Shown here piece by piece: positions 1 through 11,516 of a stretch of DNA of 64,000 nt. The stretch covers positions 24,807 through 88,806 of the forward strand of contig CAJQUW010008970.1 in assembly GCA_907163375.1 (NCBI GenBank). Direction: 5' to 3'. This DNA is from Prostheceraeus crozeri (lineage: Eukaryota; Platyhelminthes; Polycladida; Euryleptidae). The notes under the pieces are model-generated. The model had not been told where the DNA came from. It made no database searches and saw only the letters and a list, made by a program, of their open reading frames with translations. Made by a program: the position numbers and the translations under genes. Position 1 is the first letter of the stretch. Every line of letters starts with the position of its first letter.

Positions 1-3000
1 ATGGAGAGGGTTAAGCAGGAGCTGATAGCGTTTATTGATGCAGTGACTATCCAAAGTTCAGGGATGATTCTTCAAAAGATTTTGGGGATGGAAGTTCGTC
101 TGAGCCGTTCTGCCCGTGATCAACGACGTGCAGGATCATTGGTTCCTATTCCTCCATTATTGAAGAAGGTGCGGAGTATTCGCCTGTTTGATTATAGAAC
201 AGTGACGGATGCGAACTATTGTTTTCAAGATGCGGTGTTATATGCATTGGCTCACCAAGATAATGTATATACGGGGACGTGTGTACGTGTGGTGCGACAA
301 TTGCAATTGAATGATCGGTATAAATTGGATTTTTCAGGGATGAGTGATGAGGGTCTTTACCCCCTCAAGGACCTGAAACAATTTGAACAGCGAAACAATA
401 TAGTATTACGGATTTACGTTCATAATGGGAAGGGTTTCAAGGGCACACTTTACGATCATGATTGGGCATGTAATGAGACGACGCGCATTATTCATCTAAT
501 ACTACTGACAGACATTGAAGATGAGGAGCATGTGGGACTCGACTGCCATTTTATACCCATTATTAAATTCCAGAGCTTTATTCATAACTGTTTTGATATG
601 ACACATAGTAAAGGTTATCACCGCTACCTCTCATGTGAACTGTGTTTATCAGTGTTTTCATATGGTGGATATACATCAGCACCAGATCATATTTACCAGG
701 AACGAGATGAGCATCAGAAGACGTGTACAGGTGGGAAAACGCAAGTGGAAATGATGCCAGAAGAGTTTGAGTTAAAATTCAAGGACTTTGGCAAGACAAC
801 ACACCCATTATGTGTTGTTTATGCTGATATAGAAAGTATTATTCATCCCATCACAAAAATTCATACAGCAGCCGTGATTGGTCATTACGTCAAATGGGAT
901 GATTCGTTGGACATGCCGCCAGAGACGGTGGAGCAGCATTGGGGTGAAGACTGTGTAACAACTTTTCTTGATCGGATGGAAGCACTTATCTACCGTGTAC
1001 ATCACGTCATCGATGGGTTGGCTCGTAAGAGAATGGTGATGACAGTAGCAGATCGTCAGGTGTATGCTAATACTCATGAATGTAACATGTGTAAACGTCA
1101 TGTGCGGGAGCAAAAGGAGGATGAAGCGAACAACCATCAGATGATGGAACATACAAAATGTCGTGACCACGATCATTTGACAGGGAAGTTTATACAAGTA
1201 CTGTGTCATGCCTGCAATTTTCGACGACGTCAGGTCCGACGTCATATCCCTATATTTTTTCATAATTGGAAGGGGTATGATAGTCATCAGATTATCTTAC
1301 ATGGCCTGGTGAAACGTGATGAGAATATGTGGTGGATCAGCCCCTGCTACACGAGTGGAGATAAGACGGTGGGTGTGTCAGCAAGCTATAAGGTCTATGG
1401 GAATTATAAGGACAACATTCAATTGCAGTTTCGAGATTCGTTTCAATTTCTGTCAAGTTCCTTACATAAACTGAGTTTAACAGTGGAGCGCCTTCCAGTG
1501 TCGGATCGAATACTAAGTGAGTGTTACCCTACAATGGATCATTCCAATATTCGCAAAGGTGTCTTCCCTTATACATACTTTGATGACTGGTCTAGGTTGG
1601 ATGAAACACGTCTCCCTCCCATTGACAAGTTTTATAATGATTTGGCAGAACAGCCATGTTCGGAGGAAGATTATGCAGTGGCGCATCGAGCTTGGCGTGA
1701 ATTGGGATGTCAGACATTTCGAGACTATGTTAGTTATTATCTCTTGGTCGATGTGACACTGCTAGTGGATATCTTTGAGGATTTTCGGACAAAGATGTTT
1801 GCAGTGTCACATCTAGATCCAGTTCATTATTTTGGGATTCCTGGATTGTCATATTCATTTTTCTTGCTCTATACGAATGTGCGATTGGATCATCTAATGG
1901 AGGCTGAAATGTATAAAATGTTTGAAGATGGTATCAGAGGTGGGATGACTTTTGTCAACAAACATCACGCACAGTATGAGGCAGCCTCGGAAGAGAATGA
2001 TGGAGTGTATACTCATTTGTTTTACATCGACGCTAATAATCTGTATGGGACGGCTATGAGTGCAAAGTTACCCAAGGGGTGTTTTACATGGATTCCTGAC
2101 CGTCAACTGGAATGTATTGATGATGAGTGGATTCTTAACTATGACATTAATGGGTATCAAGGTTGCATTTTTACAGTTGACTTGGAGTATCCAGAAGAGG
2201 TACAGGATCGAAGTATGGATCTTCCATATGCCCCAAACAGTGGTGAGATCAAGGCGGATGAGATGAGTGCGTATATGCATCAGTTGTGGGGGACATTACA
2301 TCAAAAGAAGCCGAAGATGAAAACATCCACCAAGCTCTTCTTAACCCATCATCGGAAAGAGCGGTACACCGTCCATATTGCAGCTCTACAGTATTACGTC
2401 CAGCAGGGGTTACATGTAAGTTATGTACATAAAGGAATAACATTCCACCAAGAGGCGTTTATCCGACCCTATACGGACTATCATACAGCTGAGCGTGCCA
2501 AGAGCACAAATCCAATGGCTCGCAATATGCACAAGTTATGTGTAAATGCATTATTTGGGAAAACAATGGAGGATGTGCGCAAATACGGGAAAACACGGTT
2601 AGTTCGCAAAAAGTCATTATTTATCAAATATACACATCATCCCATGTGTCAAAACTTCTTTGGTATTGGAGATTCAGCTATAGCCGTTCATATCCGACGA
2701 CGTAAAGTGATACTGGACCGTGCTATATATATTGGACAGGCAATACTAGATATCAGCAAGATTCAAATGTACCGCCTCTTAGCTCAGTGGCAGAACAATG
2801 AACATTGTCTCTCGGTAGACTTAATTGGTGGGGATACAGATTCATTTTTTCTTCGTGTAAAGAGCCGAAGCGATCGTGATACAATTCTACGCTCATTCCG
2901 TGATATTCCTAATGTGATAGATCCTGAAGCGCGTGGTGTTTTGGATACGTCCAATTATCCAAAGACGCACCCTCTTTATGATGCCCACAACGCGAATCGT

Positions 3001-3390
3001 CTTGGTTGTTTTAAGGATGAGAGTCTTGGTCGTGAGATTAATGAATTCATTTGTCTTAGCCCAAAACTTTATTCCTATACAATGCGTGATGGTGCACGAG
3101 ACTGTCGTGTAAAAGGTATCAAACAATACAAAAAGCGTGAGCTCTCACACGAGTTGTATAAACAGGTGTATGAAGAGCAAAAGATCCATGCTGTATCCCA
3201 ATTGAATTTAGAATCTACATATCATGTGATGCGCACAAAGCAGCGAAAGAAGGTGGCACTCTCAGGATGGGAAGATAAACGCTATTGGATTTCGGAAAAT
3301 GAAAGCGTCCCATATGGTCATCATCAGATTATAACAGGGGCGATTGTAGATACATTATTAGAAGGTCTTGATGATGATGCAATGCAATGA
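1..3390 (+). CDS. polB: Protein-primed family-B DNA polymerase (Polinton part)
   Basis: This 1129-residue replicative polymerase would copy the linear element from its ends using a protein primer. Exonuclease motifs are visible as ADIES (about residue 275), HNWKGYD (about 421) and YYLLVD (about 579). Polymerase motif A is DANNLYGTAM, motif B is KLCVNALFGK and motif C is GGDTDSFF (about 944). An N-terminal domain with CFQDAVLYAL and a C-x2-C...H...C finger (about 213-241) precedes the exonuclease. Between ExoI and ExoII sits an endonuclease-VII-like Cys/His block (CNMC ... CRDHDHLTGK ... CHAC, about 364-405). Window base 1 is the A of an ATG, so an upstream extension cannot be excluded. Confidence 0.95.
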   Translation: MERVKQELIAFIDAVTIQSSGMILQKILGMEVRLSRSARDQRRAGSLVPIPPLLKKVRSIRLFDYRTVTDANYCFQDAVLYALAHQDNVYTGTCVRVVRQLQLNDRYKLDFSGMSDEGLYPLKDLKQFEQRNNIVLRIYVHNGKGFKGTLYDHDWACNETTRIIHLILLTDIEDEEHVGLDCHFIPIIKFQSFIHNCFDMTHSKGYHRYLSCELCLSVFSYGGYTSAPDHIYQERDEHQKTCTGGKTQVEMMPEEFELKFKDFGKTTHPLCVVYADIESIIHPITKIHTAAVIGHYVKWDDSLDMPPETVEQHWGEDCVTTFLDRMEALIYRVHHVIDGLARKRMVMTVADRQVYANTHECNMCKRHVREQKEDEANNHQMMEHTKCRDHDHLTGKFIQVLCHACNFRRRQVRRHIPIFFHNWKGYDSHQIILHGLVKRDENMWWISPCYTSGDKTVGVSASYKVYGNYKDNIQLQFRDSFQFLSSSLHKLSLTVERLPVSDRILSECYPTMDHSNIRKGVFPYTYFDDWSRLDETRLPPIDKFYNDLAEQPCSEEDYAVAHRAWRELGCQTFRDYVSYYLLVDVTLLVDIFEDFRTKMFAVSHLDPVHYFGIPGLSYSFFLLYTNVRLDHLMEAEMYKMFEDGIRGGMTFVNKHHAQYEAASEENDGVYTHLFYIDANNLYGTAMSAKLPKGCFTWIPDRQLECIDDEWILNYDINGYQGCIFTVDLEYPEEVQDRSMDLPYAPNSGEIKADEMSAYMHQLWGTLHQKKPKMKTSTKLFLTHHRKERYTVHIAALQYYVQQGLHVSYVHKGITFHQEAFIRPYTDYHTAERAKSTNPMARNMHKLCVNALFGKTMEDVRKYGKTRLVRKKSLFIKYTHHPMCQNFFGIGDSAIAVHIRRRKVILDRAIYIGQAILDISKIQMYRLLAQWQNNEHCLSVDLIGGDTDSFFLRVKSRSDRDTILRSFRDIPNVIDPEARGVLDTSNYPKTHPLYDAHNANRLGCFKDESLGREINEFICLSPKLYSYTMRDGARDCRVKGIKQYKKRELSHELYKQVYEEQKIHAVSQLNLESTYHVMRTKQRKKVALSGWEDKRYWISENESVPYGHHQIITGAIVDTLLEGLDDDAMQ

Positions 3391-3460
3391 TAACCCTCTC
3401 CACCAATGAAAGGTGTTGGTCATTTGATTATAAGGGTGGACAATCTAGGTGAGTGGTTAA

Positions 3461-3988
3461 ATGACATCAAAGCTGTGTAATCGTATGGTGGAGATACGTG
3501 CCTCCAGTGACCTACCCTTGGAAGTGATTTATCCAGTGTTGTGTCACCGGGGGTGGTGTCTTCGATTCCGTCAAGCCAAACCTAAACGCATTTACATCAA
3601 ATGGTGGAATACAATCCCTCTTCAACTCTTTCCACGTGGGTGTATACAAGTGATGGGATTGCATGAGATTAGTGTGTATGACAAAGTGTGTGAAAGTCTG
3701 GAGACATTACTAACCAAAGAATGTCACTTACCTGTGACATTAAGTGCACCGGTGGTGAAATCATGTACAGTATTATGTAACTGGAAACGGTATAGAACAT
3801 CAATCCCTTTCCATCATTTGGCCTCGTCAGCCAATGTGATGAATGAGCATGAACTTTTCCCTGGAACATTGGTCCGTCACAATCACCATCACTGTTCATT
3901 GTTTGTGAATGGTAAGGCCATTGTAACGGGTGCTTGCTCTATTGAGGAAGCAGAATCTGTCTTATGGACTATTTTAAATACATTATGA
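3461..3988 (+). CDS. TBP-like (TATA-binding-protein fold) protein (Polinton part)
   Basis: A 175-residue protein 70 bases after the polymerase stop, on the same strand. It appears to hold two TBP repeats. The second is clearest: NEHELFPGTLVR, a short strand, then LFVNGKAIVTGACSIEEAE and a final helix, which lines up with the ELFPGL ... FVSGK.VLTGAK ... pattern of eukaryotic TBP. The first half has the parallel order LQLFPRGCIQVMG followed by a helix. Family knowledge says this fold binds TATA DNA or recruits polymerase II factors; a role in transcribing the TTATATA-driven genes of this element is inference. The first half is divergent, so DNA binding is not certain. Confidence 0.7.
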   Translation: MTSKLCNRMVEIRASSDLPLEVIYPVLCHRGWCLRFRQAKPKRIYIKWWNTIPLQLFPRGCIQVMGLHEISVYDKVCESLETLLTKECHLPVTLSAPVVKSCTVLCNWKRYRTSIPFHHLASSANVMNEHELFPGTLVRHNHHHCSLFVNGKAIVTGACSIEEAESVLWTILNTL

Positions 3989-4015
3989 GAAAGAACAAGT
4001 GTTTTTGTTACATAT

Positions 4016-4633
4016 CTATTTATTGGAGAGAATGGTAGATACAAGTGTTTTCATATATTTAGCAATGAAACGATCATTATGGGATAGGACAGGGTTAGTG
4101 CCTTGGGTAGGTGGAACATGATAAAATGGGGTTAGTGTCTGGGAAAGGGAAGGGAAATGGGGACGATAATTAAGATAATAGAGACAGTAACCACCACAGT
4201 AAGCTTTTGAGCCTTGAATACATGTATGTAGACGTTTGAGAGGATAGGGTCGTTTTTGTAACCATGAAACTAGATGAGGGTATTGATGAATAGGTTGACC
4301 GTATGAATCAAAGAATTCACAAAGTTGATGTTCCATATCTTGATAATATGCGAGCCAATGTTCGCCTGTTTTATGACGTGGGTCTGAATTGACAATGCAG
4401 CTGTAGGAAGTGGTGGTGTCTGTAGGAGCTTCATTCGCAGCAAACACACCTTTGAAGGGGATGTGGGAGGGTTGGAGGAAGAGTGGGGCCATAGATTGAC
4501 AACTGCATTGTAGGAGACACATGAGACTATCGGTATCATCATCGCAACAACATTGGAGCATATACTGTTGTTGGACATGATCCAACGATTTCATGACTGA
4601 GGTCAATTGGTTTGAGGAGAGCCATTCCACCAT
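4016..4633 (-). CDS. Adenain-like maturation cysteine protease (Polinton part)
   Basis: A 205-residue protein close in length to adenovirus protease. The family's catalytic order is visible: His in GEHWLAYYQD (about residue 93), Asp in CEFFDSYG (about 110), Gln in CIQGSKAYCGGYC (about 140) and the nucleophile Cys in the same CGGYCLYYL block. Enzymes of this fold (C5 peptidases) cut capsid and core precursors during virion maturation, often after Gly-Gly; the QRGG motifs of the small basic proteins at 25 kb are possible substrates (inference). It converges with the TBP-like gene and is followed by its own polyadenylation signal. Confidence 0.85.
   Translation of the reverse strand: MVEWLSSNQLTSVMKSLDHVQQQYMLQCCCDDDTDSLMCLLQCSCQSMAPLFLQPSHIPFKGVFAANEAPTDTTTSYSCIVNSDPRHKTGEHWLAYYQDMEHQLCEFFDSYGQPIHQYPHLVSWLQKRPYPLKRLHTCIQGSKAYCGGYCLYYLNYRPHFPSLSQTLTPFYHVPPTQGTNPVLSHNDRFIAKYMKTLVSTILSNK
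4019..4024 (-). terminator. Polyadenylation signal AATAAA
   Basis: On the minus strand AATAAA overlaps the 3' end of the protease gene, in the gap between the convergent TBP-like and protease genes. Confidence 0.5.
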
Positions 4634-4646
4634 GATGGATAGGAAC

Positions 4647-6025
4647 TTAGACAGATGGGGTTACGTAGTCGCTGGAGATGACAGAGGTATTCGGTCTGAT
4701 GACAAAGCATTCATCCACAAGTGAAAAAATGATGAGATCCAATGCAGTGGTCAAAGGGGTTTGAAATTTAATTTCTAGGGAAAAGTTTAAGTCCCCACGT
4801 GTTCTTTGTTGTTGTCCAATGCGATGATCATGGGTGATATCAAAGGGGATGAGATAGAAATAGTCTTTAAATGTGTCCAGATCAATATTACAGGAGGAAT
4901 TTTTACCATAGATATTCATGGCACGATTGAATTGGGTATAGACTTCACGGAGATGTTTACATTCAATACTCCCACCTGTGATGGTGACACCATTCGATTT
5001 GAGGGTGAGGGAGGATAGTTTATGTCGTTGAAAGATGAGTTTTCGTTTTTCAAAGGTGAGCCAACTATTACTCGGACTAAACCAAAAAATAATAGCTTCG
5101 GTTGGATATTAATAGCGAAATTGTAGACATCCTTCTTCTGCCACCCATCACTCAAATTAATGCGTTGAACAACAATACCATTGTACTTGTAAGCGATATT
5201 TTCCTTTGCTCGACGGGTGGCAACCGCTTTTTGAATGGAATCCATGGGTTGGAGCATGGGCATGTGTAATTTAAAGGAATGAAAAAAGAGTCGGTAATTG
5301 GTAGTGGGGGTGATTGCACCAAAATCACGGAACATGTACTGGGGTTGATTCACTTGAAATTCTACATCCAAAGTGGTACCAGGAGGGAGTGCTTTCTCCT
5401 GTTGAAAGAGATTGCAATGAATGGGGAAATCATATTGACGTCGATATTTCTGTTTACGCCACAATTTAATCTCCTGTTGATTAATTAAATTATTAGCATC
5501 ATCAAATTTTTGTGTTGTTTCCTTCAAAGACCCATTCGCTGCAAAAGCGCCGGGGAGGGTGCGGACGAGAGAGGTGGTGGGGGTATAAAACCCTTGTGTC
5601 ACCAAATGAGTCCCTTTAGCCGTAGCATCATATTGTAACATGTTGATGAGGTAGGCCTTGAGATAATAGAGATCATTACCCCCTTCTACAACTTGTTCAT
5701 TGATGGTAATTTTAACATCTCGAAACATACTGTGGGCTGAATTATTAATGAGAATGACACTCGCTGTATCAACTGTAGTGTTCCAGGTGGCAGCGGCAGA
5801 ATCATAGGATTGAATGGAGACGTCTACCGTGCAGTAGGCATTGGCAACATCCATCCAATAGAGATCAGAGGGTTTCAATGAGAAATGGATGGTATCACAT
5901 GCATCCAAAGCATTGATTGGAGCCACCAAATTGACAAAGGTGGAACGACTGGAGACGTCCACTCCATCCTTTTCAAAGACGTCATATCGAGCATCTAAAT
6001 GTGTTGGGCATGTGGCTGTCGTCAT
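4647..6025 (-). CDS. Capsid-like structural protein, F54H12.2-like family (Polinton part)
   Basis: The main frame (about 369 residues) and its 3' part resemble the structural proteins annotated in invertebrates as F54H12.2-like, which occur in Polintons. Recognisable blocks are SMFRDVKITINEQVVEGG, then a helical AYLINMLQYD segment, a YNGIVVQRINLSDGWQ stretch, FFGLVRVIVGS, and a 3' block with FYLIPFDITHDHR. These suit a jelly-roll capsid fold, but whether it is the major capsid or a vertex protein cannot be settled by eye. A TTACTTA motif lies 29 bases upstream of the ATG at 6025. Confidence 0.75.
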
Positions 6026-6053
6026 GGTGATGAGAAAAGGGTGGGGTGGGGAA

Positions 6054-6060
6054 TTACTTA
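6054..6060 (-). promoter_or_regulatory. TAAGTAA late-type promoter motif
   Basis: TTTTAAGTAAT on the minus strand, 29 bases before the capsid-like start at 6025. The same word and spacing recur before 6830, 24937, 25415, 25633 and 25818. Confidence 0.5.
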
Positions 6061-6143
6061 AAATAAACGTTGACCTCCTCCGGTGAGTCTACGATAATAG
6101 GGTAGGAAATGTGTAGCACTATAACGGGTGCTGGATGCAGCGC

Positions 6144-6830
6144 TTAAGGGGGCGGTGGAATGGACACGACGCCGTTTGGCGCTGGGGTAGCTTCCACCTC
6201 TTCCAAAGGTCGTTTCCGTGTGGTGCGAGAGAGGAGAGCTGCAGGTGCTTTACGAATGGCTTCTCCCACCTCCTTCTGTCCTTTACGAAGGGCCTGTGCC
6301 ACACCCTTCTGTCCAGTATGAACCAATTGGCGACCAGAGGCTGCAGCAGCCTGTTTGAGCGTCTTCGTACCTTTCTTCACCCCACGCCGCACCCCACGCC
6401 GCACCCCTCGCTTCAATTGAGTCTTCAACCCACTCAAAGCACGACTGAGAAGGCCTGGACGCCCTGTAGGGGCACGCTTCACATGGGCACTCCCTGTAGG
6501 GGCACGCCTTGGAGGGGCACGCTTCGCAGAGGTATGTCTTTTCAGGGCACGCTTCGCAGAGGTATGTCTTTTCGGGGCATGCTTCATACGGGTATGGCCC
6601 CGGGTTCGAATCCGTGGGATCCGCGGCATTCGAATCCCAGGCATACGAAACCCTCCCGTCTGCTCCCCTTCCGTCTGCTCCCCTTCCGTCTGCTCCCCTC
6701 CCCCTGATCCAAGGATATTGGCACTCGGGACGATGGAGGGGCCACCACCAATCAATTGGACACCTCCAGGGCGAGTACGGTCAAAGATATAGGTGGATGA
6801 ACCCACCTGACGGTTAAAAAGATGTGCCAT
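6144..6830 (-). CDS. Arg/Lys-rich core-like protein with internal repeats (Polinton part)
   Basis: A 228-residue, strongly basic protein. After a short neutral N-terminus come three GEQTE repeats (about residues 45-59) and then repeated KRHTSAKRA and RRGVRRGV blocks (about 80-150). A helical AALL-type C-terminal part precedes an acidic, proline-rich tail. Such composition is typical of adenovirus-like DNA-condensing core proteins and of the Polinton basic structural protein, so packaging of the genome is the likely role. No catalytic motif is visible. A TTACTTA motif lies 27 bases upstream, as for the capsid-like gene that follows it. Confidence 0.7.
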   Translation of the reverse strand: MAHLFNRQVGSSTYIFDRTRPGGVQLIGGGPSIVPSANILGSGGGEQTEGEQTEGEQTGGFRMPGIRMPRIPRIRTRGHTRMKHAPKRHTSAKRALKRHTSAKRAPPRRAPTGSAHVKRAPTGRPGLLSRALSGLKTQLKRGVRRGVRRGVKKGTKTLKQAAAASGRQLVHTGQKGVAQALRKGQKEVGEAIRKAPAALLSRTTRKRPLEEVEATPAPNGVVSIPPPP

Positions 6831-6856
6831 GAATGAGAGTGTGAGTTCATGATGAG

Positions 6857-6863
6857 TTACTTA
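6857..6863 (-). promoter_or_regulatory. TAAGTAA late-type promoter motif
   Basis: TTTAAGTAAC on the minus strand, 27 bases before the start of the basic core-like gene at 6830. Confidence 0.5.
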
Positions 6864-6889
6864 AACACGTCGACGACGTAACTGAAGTT

Positions 6890-8481
6890 TCACATAGGTC
6901 CGTCCTCCTTGAAGGGGATAGGGCGTCCATCATCAGAGCAGAGTTGAAAATGAAGACGGTTCATGTTATGTAAAGCAACAGGGAGATAGTCTATATGATT
7001 GAATTCATGATGAATGGGTGCTCCAAATGGGAGATTGCGATAGGGAATGACTCGCATTAAATTGGTTTTTGATCCCCCTACATAAATGGGGTTGGTTATG
7101 TTAGAGTAGAGGAGTAGATTGTAAATGTAGGCGTGCATGTTGACAGGGACGGGAGCATGTAAGCTCCGATCTACACGAGGTTGATGAAGACCGAGAATAT
7201 CCATGAGTAAGGGGTCCAGTTCCAGGGAATAGCCTTGAGCCACATGAATGGTGACAAAGGTAGAATCTCCTATTTTTTGAGTCATGAATTTGATATGAGG
7301 GGAGGTGGTAGAATTGAGGGTATAGAAGAGGGAGGGAATATCATAAATACCCTGCTGTAATTTAAAATGACGTACATTCCCACCTGTCCGAACGTCAATG
7401 AGGGCTTGAGGTTCCTCTATAGGTTCCTCTTGTGATCCCACTTCCTCTTCCTGGTAAGCATTAACAATGTCATGGAGGAGAGAGGGATCTACATCCGATC
7501 GAAGAGTAATTGGGGGTGGATAGCTCAGATCCACATCTTTACGGGTATGACATTGGTTGAGGAGGACATAACAATCAAAGGTTTTATTCTTCCATTTACC
7601 ACGATTGATTTCCACTTTAGCATCTGAATTATTTCGCGCTGTAGCGGTGGCGGGGCTGAGAGCTAATGTTCCTTTATCTTCTTTGGAAGAGTAGGTGACT
7701 CCTGAATAACCAAACAAATCTACACTGGTGGAGGTATCAGGTGCAAGCATAAGATCGGTATGAATATCTGTATTGACGAGAAGAGAGTGGGGGTTAGTAT
7801 CATATTTTTGGAAGCGATTGAGTAAATATGTCCCTGCTTTGGTAGCACGTTGTTCCACTTCAAAATTGTTCATGTCGAAGGCGTCTGATAATTTGGGTAA
7901 ATAAATGCCCAGGATTTGTGAACTAGCGGTTAGGGAACGCATGGTAATCTTTCCTTGACGTTTCATAAATTTATTATAGGTTTCAAACATCCCCTGCTTT
8001 ACACGCAAATCTACATACCGTGGATGAACATTAGCGGTGGGGATGTGAAAATAATAATCTGTGTGTACACCACTTCCATCATGATTATAATCCTCATTGA
8101 AATAAAGTTCCCCATTGTTTAAATCTCCACCATTAGTGATCATTTGAGGGAGACCGTATGTGGTTAATTGGGTACACAGTTGAATAAATTGTTCACGGAG
8201 TGTTCCAGCCGTGAGACGGATCTTGACAATGCGTGTACGATACAGGGGAATTGGGGTGATATTGTACTCATGTGCTTGAAAAGTGTTTTTCACACAGGGA
8301 TGGTAAAAGGCGCGATGACGACGTAGAGGGAAAGGTGGAGGGGTGGGTACTGACTTTTTATCAAAGGCTTGGGCAAGTGTGCGTTGCTCATTCAACTCTG
8401 GCCAATTGTTTTTAGAATTGTAACGGTTGGGATATTCAAAATTCATTCCAACTATAGTAAGGGTTTTAAACTCCTTATCCT

Positions 8482-8494
<13 letters not shown>
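6890..8494 (-). CDS. Virion structural protein with Polinton-type C-terminal beta domain
   Basis: A 534-residue protein whose C-terminus ([10 protein letters not shown] ... [10 protein letters not shown] ... [16 protein letters not shown]) matches the pattern (L.R..P ... Y.PL ... I..I.I.DD.G..IPF) shared with the product of 10719-11516 and with structural proteins of other Polintons. The middle part is rich in beta-type sequence and has an acidic insert ([13 protein letters not shown], about residues 350-365). The ATG overlaps the end of the collagen-like gene by 13 bases, so both are likely on one leftward transcript. The role is probably a capsid, vertex or fibre component; no enzyme motif is seen. 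Confidence 0.7.
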
Positions 8495-10662
<2,168 letters not shown>

Positions 10663-10678
10663 AAACTCCTATATCCCA

Positions 10679-10685
10679 TTACCTA
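10679..10685 (-). promoter_or_regulatory. Variant TAGGTAA late-type motif
   Basis: TTTAGGTAAT lies 17 bases before the collagen-like gene start at 10662. It differs by one base from the TAAGTAA word seen before other structural genes and is closer to the ATG. Confidence 0.3.
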
Positions 10686-10717
10686 AAGAGAAAGAACAAG
10701 AATTTATCAAAATGATG

Positions 10718-10723
10718 TTTATT
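10718..10723 (-). terminator. Polyadenylation signal AATAAA
   Basis: AATAAACAT on the minus strand overlaps the stop of the 265-residue structural gene (10719-11516), just upstream of the collagen-like gene. Confidence 0.5.
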
Positions 10724-11516
10724 GATCAGGTCGTGGGCGAAAATGAAGTTTTAAATAAGAACGTCCAAATTTCATGGGAATGTAATCCCCATCATCTCCA
10801 CGAATTTGAACTTCAATTTGATCAATCACTTTACTACTGAGGGGGTAGTAATCCACCGATGGAATGTCAATGGCAATCATTTCACCAAAATGGGATTTGC
10901 GTTCAATTGGAACCATTTTTAATACACGTGCTTCAGTATCTCCAATGGAGGTTGCTGCCACAATATTACAGTAGATGATGATATTGTAGGTATTGGGGAC
11001 AATGTCTATGGGGTAAGTGGTTTGATAATGGGAATGTGGACCGAAATAAGTACGTGATAAATTCAATTTGTACCCTAAACATTGTCCAAAATCAATATAG
11101 GTGTTTCGTCCTGTGTGAATGGAAAAGAAATGTTCATCTGTTAAACGTAATGTAATGTCAGTCCATTCCGTTAAGAATAATTGGATGTGATTAATTAATC
11201 CCGTAATGCTATATGCACCTTTAGGAATGGTTATGGTTTGAAATGGGGTGTAAAAGTTCATTCCTTCTGCACGCACAATACTATCATCCAAGGGTTTCAT
11301 ATCTGCACGATACATATGTAACAGAGGGCGGGTATTAAAATCCATTTGTAGACGCACCTTTTTCAACGTTTTCTTATCACGCGGACGAATGCGTAAAATG
11401 CTACCCTCTGTCAAATAGTACATGTTCCGCTGATAGGAATGTAGACCATGGGTAAGACACCCTTTGATACCCAAAGCGTTCACTCCATCTTGAGAATACC
11501 ACCCTATTGCTTCCAA
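10719..11516 (-). CDS. Virion structural protein (Polinton part)
   Basis: A 265-residue protein whose C-terminal half (ARVLKMVPIERK ... VDYYPLSSKVI ... IRGDDGDYIPMKFGRSYLKLHF) has the same DD.G..IP..F beta-domain pattern as the 534-residue protein at 6890-8494. The N-terminal half includes IPKGAYSITGLINHIQLFL, a short motif (IP.G.Y....L...I) that also recurs in the 930-residue protein next door. It overlaps that gene by 13 bases, indicating a shared transcript. Likely a capsid accessory or vertex component. Confidence 0.65.
   Translation of the reverse strand: MEAIGWYSQDGVNALGIKGCLTHGLHSYQRNMYYLTEGSILRIRPRDKKTLKKVRLQMDFNTRPLLHMYRADMKPLDDSIVRAEGMNFYTPFQTITIPKGAYSITGLINHIQLFLTEWTDITLRLTDEHFFSIHTGRNTYIDFGQCLGYKLNLSRTYFGPHSHYQTTYPIDIVPNTYNIIIYCNIVAATSIGDTEARVLKMVPIERKSHFGEMIAIDIPSVDYYPLSSKVIDQIEVQIRGDDGDYIPMKFGRSYLKLHFRPRPDQ

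Noticed and set aside
6135-6817. Plus-strand frames opposite the basic core-like gene
   Set aside because: Repeated composition mirrors the minus-strand Arg/Lys repeats; there is no independent domain.
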